Source: Megaera polyxenophila
GTDB taxonomy: Bacteria; Pseudomonadota; Alphaproteobacteria; Rickettsiales; Rickettsiaceae
Direction of reading: 5' to 3'
Assembly: GCF_029982035.1 (NCBI RefSeq)
Contig: NZ_CP104166.1
Location: 1,488,001-1,552,000, forward strand
DNA length: 64,000 nt
Shown: positions 33,375 through 43,520 of the stretch, in pieces
Layout: each line of letters opens with the position of its first letter
How positions within the stretch are numbered: the stretch's first letter is position 1
Translations under genes and position numbers: made by a program
Notes under the pieces: generated by a model
What the model was told of the DNA's origin: nothing
The model's database searches: none
The model's input: only the letters and a program-made list of their open reading frames with translations

Positions 33375-36191
33375 ATGACTTCCAATATTGATATAATTAT
33401 TTTTATAGCGTTTTTGGTTACCAACCTTGTTGTGGGTCTTAAGTCTGGTAAGAAAGTTAAAACAATTCAAGATTATGCGTTAGGTGGAAGAAATTTTTCT
33501 ACAGGAGCGTTGGTTGCAACTATAGTTGCAACTTGGGCAAGTGGTAGCGGATTATTTGTTACACTTTCTAATACTTATTCTGATGGATTGTATTATCTAA
33601 TACCTTCGATTTGTATGAGCATTTCTTTAGTTATAACTGCGTATCTTTTAGTTCCAAGGATGGGAGAATTTTTAGGTAGCACTTCTGTAGCAGAAGCAAT
33701 GGGCAATTTGTATGGTATTGAAGTAAGATTAATAACAGCAGTTTGTGGAATTTTAGGAACTATAGGGATAATAGCGGTACAATTTAAAGTTTTTGGCAAT
33801 GTATTTAACTATTTTTTAGGAATAGATTCTATATATGCTCTTTTATTAGCGTCAACGATAGTAATATTATATTCCACTTTTGGTGGTATTAGAGCTGTAA
33901 CCCATACTGATGTAGTCCAGTTTTGTACTTTCGGCTTTGTTATACCTCTCATAGGTGTAATTATTTATAACCATATCACAAGTGAAAATAATTTCAGTTT
34001 TAATGATGTGATCAGAACAGCAAATTTTAATTATAAAGAGGTATTTAATTTAGGTAACCCTAAGTTTTGGGAAATGATACCTTTAATACTGTATTTTGCT
34101 TTACCAAGCATGGATCCTACAGGTTTTCAAAGAGTTTCTATGGGAAAAAGTATTGGTCAACTCAAAAAAGCTTGGCTAATAGCAGCCATTTTACTCGTGC
34201 TTATCGAATTATTTAGCGGGTGGATATCGCTGTTAGTTAGAGTAGTTAATCCAGAATTGCAACCGACTCAGATAATGAATTATGTAGCCGATAATTATGC
34301 TTTTTCAGGACTTAAAGGATTAATTATAATAGGTATAGCTTCATTAGCTATGTCCACAGCTGATTCTTGCATTAATTCTGCAGCAGTATTATTTGCTAAT
34401 GATATAAGTAAAACATTAAATATTGGTATTAATAAATTAACTATTTCAAAAATATTTTCTTTCTTATTAGGTATTTTTGCTATTTATCTAGCTCTCTCAA
34501 AAGCTAATTTACTTAGTATAGTAATGACTTCAGCTAGTTTTTACATGGCTGTTGTAACTGTACCCTTATTACTGACTATTCTGGGTTTTCGTAGTACAAA
34601 AAAGTCAGTGTCGGCAGCAATGGTGGCAGGATTTTTTGTTGTGTTAGTTGGTAATATTTTTGAAGTGAAAGCTGATACTATATTGATAGGAATGCTCGTC
34701 AATATGCTAGTTCTTTTTGGCTTTCATTATATATTTAAGCAGGCAGGTGGCTGGGTCGGGATTAAGGATTATAGCTATTTGGAAAAGAGCAAGAAGGAAA
34801 ATAACCGGATGATATCAGCTTTAATAAGAAATATTCAGGATTTTAGCTTTATTGAGTTTTGCAAGGAGAGAGCCCCAAAAGATGAGCTTAATTACATGTG
34901 GCTTGGGATATATTTTATAATATATGGTTTTAGCACCATGTATTCGACCAGGTTAGAGCTTGTAGGCGATCAAAGCAAGGTGATTGTAGTTGTTTATCAG
35001 ATCATGATGGTTACAGGGGTGGTAATAGCGATGTATCCGATTTGGCCGCCGAGGATAAAGCATGAGATTATAGTGCAGGTAGCGTGGCACATAGTAATTT
35101 TCTATATGTTGATTGTATTTGCCGTTTTCTTTGTGATGGTCAATAAATTTGGCCAGTTACAATTTGCCCTGTTTGTACTGAATATATTAATAGCGACGAT
35201 TCTAACCGGTTGGCGGCTTGGGATAGGGATGAGCATAGTAGGGTTTTACTTTGGTTTAGAGCTATATAAATATTATGCTGGAATAAATGAGATTGATTTT
35301 ACAGTCGGTTCACCTGAGTTTGTATCCATATATGTGGTAATACTTGCCGGAGCGGTATTATTAATGTTTTTCAAACCCAAACAAGAGCATCAGGAGCTAA
35401 CTGAAGAAAAGAACGAGCATCTAAGTGGCCGGATAAACATGTACAAGGAGCAGACCAGGGAAGCAGAAGCATTAAAAGGACGTTTTATTCGCAATATAAC
35501 GCATGAATATCACGCTCCGATGACGGGGATATCGAGCATGGCTCAGGTACTGGTGCAGGATTATGATAAGTTAAATGATGAGCAGCGAAAAGTAGCAGCT
35601 AAAACGATACTAGATAGCTCGCTTCGTCTTGAGGTATTTGATTCGAATATATCAAGCCTCTCAAAACTGAATAAACCAAGTTATGACTTAAAACTGGTAG
35701 AAACGGACTTTAGTCAGCTAGTAGAGGATAGGGTTACACTTTGCCGCAAGCTATACGAGAATGAGGAAGAAAGTACTATTCACTGGCAAGAAGGGCCAGA
35801 GACCAGCAGAAGGAACTGGCAGCTGGATATTGAAGAGGGGATCATCTTAAATATTGATAAATACTACCTAAGCCAGGCAATAGATAATTTAATTATCAAT
35901 AGTATCAATTACGCCAAAAGCGGAACTATTGCAATTAGCATCAAACGGGATAATGATAATGAAACGATAATTTTCAGCATTAGTGACGAGGGGATAGAGA
36001 TTCCACCAAGTGAATTAGACGAAGTATTTGAAGAATTTACGGTTAGTTCAAGGACAGAAAGTTTTGCCGGTGGAAGAGGAGTAGGCCTTGCGGTGTGCAA
36101 AAAGGTTATTGAAGTACACGGCGGAACAATCAAAGCCGAAAGTAAAAGAATGGGCACTACAATCAGCTTTACCCTGCCGAAAGAAAGCTAA
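33375..36191 (+). CDS. SSS-family symporter fused to a histidine kinase
   Basis: A 938-residue hybrid of CbrA-like layout. Residues about 5-460 form a sodium:solute symporter with about 13 membrane segments (TQDYALGGRN-like start QDYALGGRNF, MSTADSCINSAA). About 520-660 is a second membrane block of five to six segments. A coiled linker at 665-700 follows, then HisKA with His710 in ITHEYHAPM, then the ATPase domain: N box NLIINSINYA, G1 at 871-875 DEGIE, G2 GRGVGLAVCKK. The second Gly of the usual DxGxG motif is Glu875 here, which may weaken ATP binding. The last about 270 residues are nearly identical to 62805-63905. No response regulator is adjacent. The ligand is unknown. Confidence 0.88.
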   Translation: MTSNIDIIIFIAFLVTNLVVGLKSGKKVKTIQDYALGGRNFSTGALVATIVATWASGSGLFVTLSNTYSDGLYYLIPSICMSISLVITAYLLVPRMGEFLGSTSVAEAMGNLYGIEVRLITAVCGILGTIGIIAVQFKVFGNVFNYFLGIDSIYALLLASTIVILYSTFGGIRAVTHTDVVQFCTFGFVIPLIGVIIYNHITSENNFSFNDVIRTANFNYKEVFNLGNPKFWEMIPLILYFALPSMDPTGFQRVSMGKSIGQLKKAWLIAAILLVLIELFSGWISLLVRVVNPELQPTQIMNYVADNYAFSGLKGLIIIGIASLAMSTADSCINSAAVLFANDISKTLNIGINKLTISKIFSFLLGIFAIYLALSKANLLSIVMTSASFYMAVVTVPLLLTILGFRSTKKSVSAAMVAGFFVVLVGNIFEVKADTILIGMLVNMLVLFGFHYIFKQAGGWVGIKDYSYLEKSKKENNRMISALIRNIQDFSFIEFCKERAPKDELNYMWLGIYFIIYGFSTMYSTRLELVGDQSKVIVVVYQIMMVTGVVIAMYPIWPPRIKHEIIVQVAWHIVIFYMLIVFAVFFVMVNKFGQLQFALFVLNILIATILTGWRLGIGMSIVGFYFGLELYKYYAGINEIDFTVGSPEFVSIYVVILAGAVLLMFFKPKQEHQELTEEKNEHLSGRINMYKEQTREAEALKGRFIRNITHEYHAPMTGISSMAQVLVQDYDKLNDEQRKVAAKTILDSSLRLEVFDSNISSLSKLNKPSYDLKLVETDFSQLVEDRVTLCRKLYENEEESTIHWQEGPETSRRNWQLDIEEGIILNIDKYYLSQAIDNLIINSINYAKSGTIAISIKRDNDNETIIFSISDEGIEIPPSELDEVFEEFTVSSRTESFAGGRGVGLAVCKKVIEVHGGTIKAESKRMGTTISFTLPKES
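35373..36180 (+). repeat. Long inverted repeat, copy 1 (kinase module)
   Basis: This 808-bp stretch matches the reverse complement of 62822-63629 without gaps. From 35373 to about 35984 I see no difference by eye. A cluster of substitutions lies at about 35985-36080, and identity rises again to the end. This patchy pattern suggests gene conversion between two kinase genes. Confidence 0.88.
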
Positions 36192-36334
36192 AAAGCATGG
36201 AGGAGGTTGTAACTATTTCTCCCTGCGGCTATATAAAAAATGAGTTGTGGAAGAGAGTGTAGGGAATTAACAGGTTTTTCCTAAACAAGCTGTATTTGAT
36301 GATTACAAAGGTATTTAACCTAGAAACGATATTT

Positions 36335-39034
36335 TTATGACCTTCTTGCTAAATGCCAATAATCGTCGTAGTTCATTAAATTGGGTTCTATAAAATACTG
36401 GCCAGTTGTAATATAATGGGTAAGTAAATTTATTAGCCCTTGGTTGTGTTTTTGGATATCTTCTTTATTAATTGCTATCTCAGTTAAAGAAATATAGGGG
36501 CTTTTGCTATTAATTTTAACATAAACCAAACTTTCTGCCTCTATGCTTCCTAGCTTGCCAAAACCTCCGTCAAGTAATATAATCGATTCAATAATTAGCT
36601 GTGGGCTTAGGCCTGAGAAGACGTCTTTTTTTGTCGGTATAGAACCGGTTTTATAATCAATTATTGTTGCTTTATTTTCTTTATTTATTTCAATACGGTC
36701 AGCTATTGCGACAATTTTTATTTTTTTACCGGCAATAGCGACTGTGAGTTCCCCACGAGCTTCTACAACGATTTGTTTTAGGTTTTGCCGCCTCTTATGA
36801 TCAAATATGATGAAATCATTAGCTATAGCCTCAATCTTGGTTTGCCAAAAAGCTGTTGTTTGTTTTGGAAATACGCTCGCTGATAGTAATTCCTTAGCAT
36901 AATTTTTAAATCTATCTAAGGCAATTAGGGGATCGGAGGCATAATTTTTTGTGTATATTTCAACGACTTTGTGAAAGAAATTTCCAAATTCTGATAATCC
37001 TGGTGTTTCTTCTATTTCCTGAGGAATTTTTAAATTGAGAATTTTTTTTGCATAAAAATTATAGGGAGTTCGAATTAAAGTTTCTATATCTGTAGTTGAT
37101 ATTTGCTCAGGGAAGGTTTCGGCAAAGGCGTGCTCTACAGACTGCTTGTTAAGGTTATTAATTGTAGAATCTGTGGAGATAAAACTCTGATTCAGATTTT
37201 CTTTTAATATATGTTTCAGGGTTAACAAAAAAGGTGACGGTATAGATGCCGAAGAATTGCCAGTTTTAATTGATCTGGTAATTAGCACATTTTTATTATG
37301 TAAATTCAAATAAAAATCATACATCGAATTCCCAAACCGTGCAGTCCAAGAATCGAGTCCTATTTGTTCAATCATTTGCTTATTTAACCATGGACTCCCC
37401 ATTTGTGGTAATGGATATGAATTCAAAACAAAACTTGTATGTATTATTAAATCATAATTTATAAGTGTTGCTTCGTTAGGAGAGCAGATAATTATGGATC
37501 TATTGTCTGGATCATTATAAATACGTCCGCCAGAAATTAATTCTTTAAGAATATCCGGAAAATTTTCTGGATCAGGAAGCTTAATATGCTCTGTAACTTG
37601 CACGATTTCTGTAAAAACGTTTGTAATTTTATTATTGTAAAACCCTTGCCATAAATTAGGGTATATTATTTTTACAGCTTCCATAGTTCCAATAAGAAAA
37701 GTGCTAAAATTATGGTTTCTAACTTTATGGCTGAATACTCTACAAATATTATGTAGTTTATTTAATTGTGTTTGGTCAGTAAAATTACCATCAATTATTT
37801 TAGTTATATCATTGATATTTTGGCTAAATCTATTGTGCTTGGCAATTAATTGTTTTAATTTTCTTGTTTCATCACAAATGATTAAAGGGTGCAAAATTAG
37901 GCTTATAAAATCCTGCAAAGAAAATTCCTGACAAATGTTTTTAGCTATTTCGAGCATCAGGCCAGTTAATGGGAGGTTTAAAATGTTTTCTCCAAGCAAA
38001 TCGGAGAAATTGAGGCCATATTTATCAAATTTAGCAATAAAATAATTTTTTATTTTATCATCAGAAATCAGGACTGCAATTTTAGCATCTGGCTTTACTG
38101 TTAAAGCCTCATAACATTTTGCTGCAACATACTCTGCTTCTAGAAATATGTTATCAAATTCCACATATTTTATTTCATTTCTGCAATTCCCAGACGCACT
38201 TTTAAGTAACAAATTATCTAACATTGAGGGTATAGCTATTTTGCCTAAATATGGAACATTTTGGAGATCTACAGATAATTGATTTAGCAATTTACCTATA
38301 TTGTATAAAGGCTCTTCAGGAAGTAGTTTAGCTAATTCTAATTGGTCCGGTGCAACAAACGGCGGCAAGATAATATAACCATTTTTTAATTTAGATATTT
38401 CAACAATAAAATCCTTTGTTATTTGGTTATTACCTATTACACCGGCAATAACCGTGTAATTTTTAGCATCTCTGATTCTGTTTAATTCAGCATTAAATAT
38501 TAATTTTTGGTGCTGGACAGGTGTGGATTTTTTTAAAGCAGTAATTTTTTCTTGCCAGTTTTTATAAGCAAATTCTAAAAAATCATAAATAAAGTGCCAA
38601 TGTTCTGCCTGATCTAAAGTGGGAATGTTTTTTAATTTATTAAACTCAATGTTATTAGCTTCAAATTCGAAGAATAATTTTGCAAGCGAACTAGCTAAAC
38701 TGATAGTTTGGGGGAGAGTATAATTTAACTTATCATAGGAGTTGATAATTTCTGTTAAAATTATTCTCTCTTCTAAGCTCGTTATTTTTCCAATTTGCTG
38801 TGAAGGTATCTGGAAACTATCTTCTAGAGAGGAGCTGATATCATTTATTGGTATAATATTAGGTAATATTGTTGTACCTAATTTACTTACTATATTTTTT
38901 TGTACATAATTACAGAGATGCCCATTTGGCAGAATAATTTTTAAATTATCGAAATGATTTTCAAAATTAGCAAAAATAAATTCAGTTACTTCGCTGATAA
39001 AAAATTTTTTTACCGAGGTGCGGTATATAGGCAT
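36335..39034 (-). CDS. addB: Double-strand break repair protein AddB
   Basis: An 899-residue protein. The alphaproteobacterial AddB start is visible (LKIILPNGHLCNYVQKNIV). A C-terminal RecB-family PD-(D/E)XK nuclease (about residues 700-840) has ADRIEINKENKATIIDYKTG followed by SPQLIIESIIL. With the helicase AddA it resects broken DNA ends for RecA. The N-terminal helicase-like domain lacks an obvious Walker A, as expected for AddB. Its usual partner addA is not in the window, so the pair is split in this genome. Confidence 0.88.
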   Translation of the reverse strand: MPIYRTSVKKFFISEVTEFIFANFENHFDNLKIILPNGHLCNYVQKNIVSKLGTTILPNIIPINDISSSLEDSFQIPSQQIGKITSLEERIILTEIINSYDKLNYTLPQTISLASSLAKLFFEFEANNIEFNKLKNIPTLDQAEHWHFIYDFLEFAYKNWQEKITALKKSTPVQHQKLIFNAELNRIRDAKNYTVIAGVIGNNQITKDFIVEISKLKNGYIILPPFVAPDQLELAKLLPEEPLYNIGKLLNQLSVDLQNVPYLGKIAIPSMLDNLLLKSASGNCRNEIKYVEFDNIFLEAEYVAAKCYEALTVKPDAKIAVLISDDKIKNYFIAKFDKYGLNFSDLLGENILNLPLTGLMLEIAKNICQEFSLQDFISLILHPLIICDETRKLKQLIAKHNRFSQNINDITKIIDGNFTDQTQLNKLHNICRVFSHKVRNHNFSTFLIGTMEAVKIIYPNLWQGFYNNKITNVFTEIVQVTEHIKLPDPENFPDILKELISGGRIYNDPDNRSIIICSPNEATLINYDLIIHTSFVLNSYPLPQMGSPWLNKQMIEQIGLDSWTARFGNSMYDFYLNLHNKNVLITRSIKTGNSSASIPSPFLLTLKHILKENLNQSFISTDSTINNLNKQSVEHAFAETFPEQISTTDIETLIRTPYNFYAKKILNLKIPQEIEETPGLSEFGNFFHKVVEIYTKNYASDPLIALDRFKNYAKELLSASVFPKQTTAFWQTKIEAIANDFIIFDHKRRQNLKQIVVEARGELTVAIAGKKIKIVAIADRIEINKENKATIIDYKTGSIPTKKDVFSGLSPQLIIESIILLDGGFGKLGSIEAESLVYVKINSKSPYISLTEIAINKEDIQKHNQGLINLLTHYITTGQYFIEPNLMNYDDYWHLARRS

Positions 39035-39041
39035 ATAGATG

Positions 39042-39467
39042 CTAAGTAGAAAATATTAAAAAGCTATAGTAAACTAATTTTGTAAGAATAGAAATGATCA
39101 AAACCGTTTTAAATTTTATACGGCAAAATCCTGAAAACAGTACTATAAATTTACCAAAAAATGGTAAAAAACTAATAGCAATTATGACCGCTAACAGCTT
39201 AGAATTTTTGATGCTATTGATTTTTGTATTTAACTGGTTTTGTTCTTCTTTTGCTGGAGTTAAAATTTTATAACATGCTACTCCTAATATATAATTTATA
39301 CCGATCGAAAATGCATACGCTATTAATGCCACTGATAACATGAGTTGTTTGTGGTAATTACCAAACAGGTTCATAGTATCTAATACTATTTCCGAAGAAG
39401 TATTAAAAGCAAGATTAGCAGTTAAAACATCTGTAAATAGTAGTAAATAAATTTCGAACTGGCTCAT
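39042..39467 (-). CDS. Small membrane protein, weakly DedA/VTT-like
   Basis: A 141-residue protein with about four membrane segments (residues 5-20, 42-65, 92-112, 118-138). The end LPFFGKFIVLFSGFCRIKFKTVLIISILTKLVYY resembles the reentrant-helix region of YqaA/DedA-type proteins, which scramble or flip lipids. The match is weak. It ends 8 bases before the addB start codon on the same strand and probably shares its transcript. Confidence 0.5.
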   Translation of the reverse strand: MSQFEIYLLLFTDVLTANLAFNTSSEIVLDTMNLFGNYHKQLMLSVALIAYAFSIGINYILGVACYKILTPAKEEQNQLNTKINSIKNSKLLAVIIAISFLPFFGKFIVLFSGFCRIKFKTVLIISILTKLVYYSFLIFST

Positions 39468-39566
39468 TTAATTAAAGAGTTTAAATCTTAATCTAGAATA
39501 GCTTTATCTTAAGCTCATAAGTCTTATAATTAGGTTTATATTTTTAATCAAGTTAATGTGTTTATA

Positions 39567-40235
39567 TTAAGCCTTTTCTAAAACTCTATTAGCTGCTTTA
39601 CCTTCAGCTTTTTCAGTAATATACAGAATCTCTTCAACAAAATTTTTTATTTCAATTGCTGCCGAAGAATTTGGCTGATTTTCTGTTACGGTTACGCCGT
39701 TTAAAAAACAGGAACTAAATGCCACTCTATTACCAATAGTATTCTTAAAAACCTCAGCCTTTAATTGTTTTATAATTTCTTTACTAATTTTTGACGTAGG
39801 GTTATATCTGTTTATTAAAATTTTAGCCGGAATATTTTCACTTTTTGCAAAATCAATAGTTGTTTCTGTTGCCCAGAGGTCGGTTGGGCTTGGTTGCATA
39901 GGCACAATAACCAAGCTTGATGCTCTAATAGCTGACTTCGATTCGGTTTCTGTGTGAGGAGGAGCGTCAATAATTATGTAATCCACTTTATTTTGCAGAT
40001 TACTGATTACTCCTTCAATCCTCCACCCAGAACTAGCAACAAAATGAAGACCGGTATAACCGATTCCGAATTTTTTTTCTCGCAAGAGATGCCATCTACT
40101 TAAACTTCCTTGCGGATCTATATCGATAACTGCTACTCTTCTACCTGTTTGAGCAAGAGATACAGCAATATGGGCTGCAATAGTAGTTTTACCAGCTCCC
40201 CCTTTTTGCTGGGCTATTGTAATAATTTGTGCCAT
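39567..40235 (-). CDS. ParA/Soj-family ATPase (orphan)
   Basis: A 222-residue deviant Walker A ATPase (QQKGGAGKTT at residues about 9-18, DIDPQGSLSRW, IIIDAPPHTE). Its length and sequence fit the short ParA/MinD group that positions plasmids, chromosomes or protein clusters on the nucleoid. No parB or centromere-like repeat is adjacent, so its cargo is unknown. The C-terminal tail is Lys/Glu-rich. Confidence 0.88.
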   Translation of the reverse strand: MAQIITIAQQKGGAGKTTIAAHIAVSLAQTGRRVAVIDIDPQGSLSRWHLLREKKFGIGYTGLHFVASSGWRIEGVISNLQNKVDYIIIDAPPHTETESKSAIRASSLVIVPMQPSPTDLWATETTIDFAKSENIPAKILINRYNPTSKISKEIIKQLKAEVFKNTIGNRVAFSSCFLNGVTVTENQPNSSAAIEIKNFVEEILYITEKAEGKAANRVLEKA

Positions 40236-40406
40236 AATATTTCCCTAATAATTACAACTTTATTAAATATTAATTCTACCTGAAAGTCTAAATTAAAACT
40301 TTGTTAGCTTTGTAAGTAATTGATTTCCTGTTATGTTTTTTCTATAATTTGCAGCTTAATTACTTTTAATCTGGTGCTTATGGTAGATATAGGTGATAAA
40401 ACAAAA

Positions 40407-40952
40407 ATGAGTAGTAAATTATTAAGGCCGATAATCGTACCGGCAACTTATAATGATTATCCAGTTATCCAAAATATGGCAAGATTTTACGTATATGATT
40501 TGTCACGATATTGCGGTTTTATTTCAGAGGATTGGTCAATGCCGGCAAATGGCCTTTATGAATGTTTTGACTTTAGAATTTATTTTGAGGATGAAAATCG
40601 TTGGCCTTTTTTAATTAAAGTAAATAGTGAATTGGCGGGATTTATTTTAGTTGATAAGGAGACTAAAGAGAGCAGTAGTAACTGGAATATGGGAGAATTC
40701 TTTGTTATCGCTAAGTTCCAGAATAAAGGAATCGCTAGAGAGGCCGCGTGGGAAGTTTTTAATAAATATTCTGGTATCTGGGAAGTGTCTGTTATTCCTG
40801 AAAATCACAAAGGCTTAAATTTTTGGAAACGTGTTATAGGGACTTATACCAATGGAAAATTTTCTTGTCAAGTGAAGGTGGTCGATTTTGATAAATACCA
40901 ACCACAGCGCCATATTTTCACTTTTGATACAAAAATATTTTCGGAAAATTAA
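40407..40952 (+). CDS. GNAT-family N-acetyltransferase
   Basis: A 181-residue protein with GNAT elements: RPIIVPATYNDYPVIQNMARFY at the start, the acetyl-CoA loop region in FFVIAKFQNKGIAREAAWEVF (Q/RxxGxA-like), and WEVSVIPENHKGLNFWKRVIG. The substrate is unknown. I place the start at the ATG at 40407, 10 bases after AGGTGA; an in-frame ATG at 40380 would add nine residues. Unlike the GNAT gene at 18757, this frame is intact. Confidence 0.82.
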   Translation: MSSKLLRPIIVPATYNDYPVIQNMARFYVYDLSRYCGFISEDWSMPANGLYECFDFRIYFEDENRWPFLIKVNSELAGFILVDKETKESSSNWNMGEFFVIAKFQNKGIAREAAWEVFNKYSGIWEVSVIPENHKGLNFWKRVIGTYTNGKFSCQVKVVDFDKYQPQRHIFTFDTKIFSEN

Positions 40953-41074
40953 TTAAAAGCAAAAAGCGATATAGTTAATAGAAATAAGAAACAACCAGCT
41001 AATTTCTTATAATACTTGCTATGACCTACAGATTTATTATATAAGAAAGGTTATTGTAAAATAATTGCCTGAAT

Positions 41075-41578
41075 ATGACCAAGAAAACAATAGGAATATA
41101 CCCTGGAACGTTTGATCCAATAACCAATGGCCATGCGGATATAATTGCCAGAGCCAGTAAAATTACTGATGAGTTAGTACTAGCAATTTCTACTTCTTAT
41201 AGCAAAAATCCTATGTTTTCTATAGAAGAGAGATGTGCGCTTGCTCAGATTTATCTAGAAAAATATGGTATTGCTAGTAATGTAAAAGTTATGAAGTTTG
41301 ACGGTCTACTTGTAAATTTTGCAAGTAAAATGGGGGTAAGCATAATTGTACGGGGACTTAGGGCCGTTTCTGATTTTGAATATGAATTCCAAATGGCGTG
41401 CATGAATTCACGATTAAATGGGAATATAGAAACTATATTTTTACCAGCCTCAGAAAAAAACCAATTTATTTCTTCAAGATTAGTAAAAGAAATAGCCAGT
41501 CTTGGTGGTTCTATTTCCGCTTTTTTAATTCCAGAAATAGAAGAAAAAGTAGTGGAATACTATAAAAATAAAAAATGA
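41075..41578 (+). CDS. coaD: Phosphopantetheine adenylyltransferase
   Basis: A 167-residue CoaD with the nucleotidyltransferase motif YPGTFDPITNGHADII (T/HxGH-type) near the N-terminus and EKNQFISSRLVKEIASLGG near the end. It adenylates 4'-phosphopantetheine, the penultimate step of CoA synthesis. The stop overlaps the alr start by 4 bases. Confidence 0.97.
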   Translation: MTKKTIGIYPGTFDPITNGHADIIARASKITDELVLAISTSYSKNPMFSIEERCALAQIYLEKYGIASNVKVMKFDGLLVNFASKMGVSIIVRGLRAVSDFEYEFQMACMNSRLNGNIETIFLPASEKNQFISSRLVKEIASLGGSISAFLIPEIEEKVVEYYKNKK

Positions 41579-42678
41579 TTACTTCAAAATGTACTCTTAC
41601 AATAGATCTGGACATTATAAGGGATAATTACCGGGCTTTACAAAAAATTTGTACACTGACTGAGGTAGGAGCAGCAGTTAAAGCTAATTGTTATGGTCTT
41701 GGAGCAGAACAGATAGCTCCTATCCTTGCTAATTTCGGTTGTAAGTATTTTTTTGTAGCCAATACAGACGAAGGTGTAACCTTAAGGGAAAGATTTAGTA
41801 AAGAGAATTTAAATCATAAAAACCTAAAAATCTGTGTTTTAAATGGTTATTTTACTGCTGACCGAGACGATTTTATTAACTATAATCTTATTCCAGTTTT
41901 GAATTCCTTTAAACAATTGGAATTATGGCGAAATCTATCTCATCAATTAAATAAAAAATTATCCTGTTTTTTACATATCGATACAGGAATGAATCGTTTT
42001 GGTATACCAGAAGGAGAATTTAATGATTTAGTCCAAAATGCTAATGAATTGGATGTTTTATGCGTTATGAGTCATTTATCTTCTTCTGAAGAACCCGATA
42101 ATCAGACAAATAAAGAACAGTTAATGAAATTTAAGCAATTAGCATCTCTATTTCCGAATGCAAAAAAAAGCCTAGTAAATTCTAGTGGGATTTTTTTAGG
42201 ACCGGAATATCATTTTGACATTGCTCGGCCTGGAGTAGCTATTTATGGAGTCAATCCAACTCCTTATCTGCAGGAATCTGTTATTAAAAATCCGGTAACC
42301 CTGGAAGCCCCTATAATACAGATAAAAGATCTGGATAAGGGCCAGCATGTTGGTTACAATAGAACTTATGAACTTGGAGAAAGACATCTTATTGCTACTT
42401 TGCCTTTAGGGTATGCTGACGGATATCCACGGTCGTTAAGTAACAAGGGAATAGTATTTATTAATGATAAACCAGCTCCCGTAATAGGTAGAGTGTCAAT
42501 GGATTTAATTACCGTTGATGTTACTAAAATACCGCCGGAAGAATTATTTTTAGGACAAACTGTAGAAATTATAGGAAAAAATATGAGCCTTGATAAAATT
42601 GCGAATCTAGCCGGAACAAACGGTTATGAAATATTAACTATGCTTGGCAATAGATATCATAAATTTTATAAATATTAA
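41575..42678 (+). CDS. alr: Alanine racemase
   Basis: A 367-residue fold-type III PLP enzyme. Lys36 in AVKANCYGLG binds PLP. The second catalytic residue is the tyrosine in HVGYNRTYE, and DTGMNRFG, LVNSSG, RPGVAIYG and ISMD-like RVSMDLITVD are family motifs. It makes D-alanine for peptidoglycan, so this organism probably builds at least some cell wall. It is coupled to coaD by a 4-base overlap. Confidence 0.96.
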   Translation: MITSKCTLTIDLDIIRDNYRALQKICTLTEVGAAVKANCYGLGAEQIAPILANFGCKYFFVANTDEGVTLRERFSKENLNHKNLKICVLNGYFTADRDDFINYNLIPVLNSFKQLELWRNLSHQLNKKLSCFLHIDTGMNRFGIPEGEFNDLVQNANELDVLCVMSHLSSSEEPDNQTNKEQLMKFKQLASLFPNAKKSLVNSSGIFLGPEYHFDIARPGVAIYGVNPTPYLQESVIKNPVTLEAPIIQIKDLDKGQHVGYNRTYELGERHLIATLPLGYADGYPRSLSNKGIVFINDKPAPVIGRVSMDLITVDVTKIPPEELFLGQTVEIIGKNMSLDKIANLAGTNGYEILTMLGNRYHKFYKY

Positions 42679-42729
42679 CATATACCAGTTTTGATGCTAT
42701 TAATTATGTTAAACCTAAAATAATATAAA

Positions 42730-43509
42730 ATGATTATGTTTTTACCTCTACAATATATAGGACGCCAGGCTCTTGATTTTTTTCAGAAAGTTGGAATCCT
42801 TTCAATTTTTATTGCAAAAACTATTAGCGGGTTGATTAGGAGGCCATTCTATTTGAGTTTAATTTTACGTCAGATAATTTCTATAGGCTATTTTTCCTTA
42901 CCGGTAGTAGCAATGACTGCCGTTTTTTCCGGAGCAGTTTTAGCTCTGCAAAGCTATACAGGTTTTTCACGATTTTCTGCTGAAAGTTCAATTGCAACGG
43001 TTGTCGTTCTTTCTATAACCAGGGAACTTGGTCCTGTACTTGCCGGTCTTATGGTAGCAGGAAGAGTAGGAGCTTCGATTGCAGCTGAAATAGGTACAAT
43101 GAAAGTCACCGAACAAATTGACGCCTTATTTACTTTATCTACTGACCCAATTAAATATCTGGTAGTTCCAAGAGTGATCGCAGCTGTACTTACTATGCCG
43201 TGCCTAGTGCTAATTGGAGATATTATAGGGGTAATGGGCGGTTATCTAGTTAGTGTTTATAAACTTGGTTTTAATGGTATTACTTATATTAAAAATACAG
43301 TTGAGTATCTAGAAACTATAGATGTAGTTTCCGGTTTAGTTAAAGCTGCGGTATTTGGTTTTATAATAGCAATAATGAGCTGTTATCATGGTTATCATTC
43401 AAATAAGGGAGCTAGAGGTGTTGGAACAGCAACTACTGATGCCGTGGTATCGTCTTCAATACTAATTTTACTGAGTAATTATTTAATTACTGAGTTATTT
43501 TTCAGTTAA
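42730..43509 (+). CDS. mlaE: Phospholipid ABC transporter permease MlaE
   Basis: A 259-residue membrane permease with five to six segments and the conserved MlaE/YrbE loop ITRELGPVLAGLMVAGRVGASIAAEIGTMKVTEQIDAL. It forms the inner-membrane channel of the Mla system, which moves phospholipids between membranes. mlaF follows at 11 bases. An MlaD-type MCE protein is needed too but is not in the adjacent genes. Confidence 0.95.
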   Translation: MIMFLPLQYIGRQALDFFQKVGILSIFIAKTISGLIRRPFYLSLILRQIISIGYFSLPVVAMTAVFSGAVLALQSYTGFSRFSAESSIATVVVLSITRELGPVLAGLMVAGRVGASIAAEIGTMKVTEQIDALFTLSTDPIKYLVVPRVIAAVLTMPCLVLIGDIIGVMGGYLVSVYKLGFNGITYIKNTVEYLETIDVVSGLVKAAVFGFIIAIMSCYHGYHSNKGARGVGTATTDAVVSSSILILLSNYLITELFFS

Positions 43510-43520
43510 TTTATTACGTT

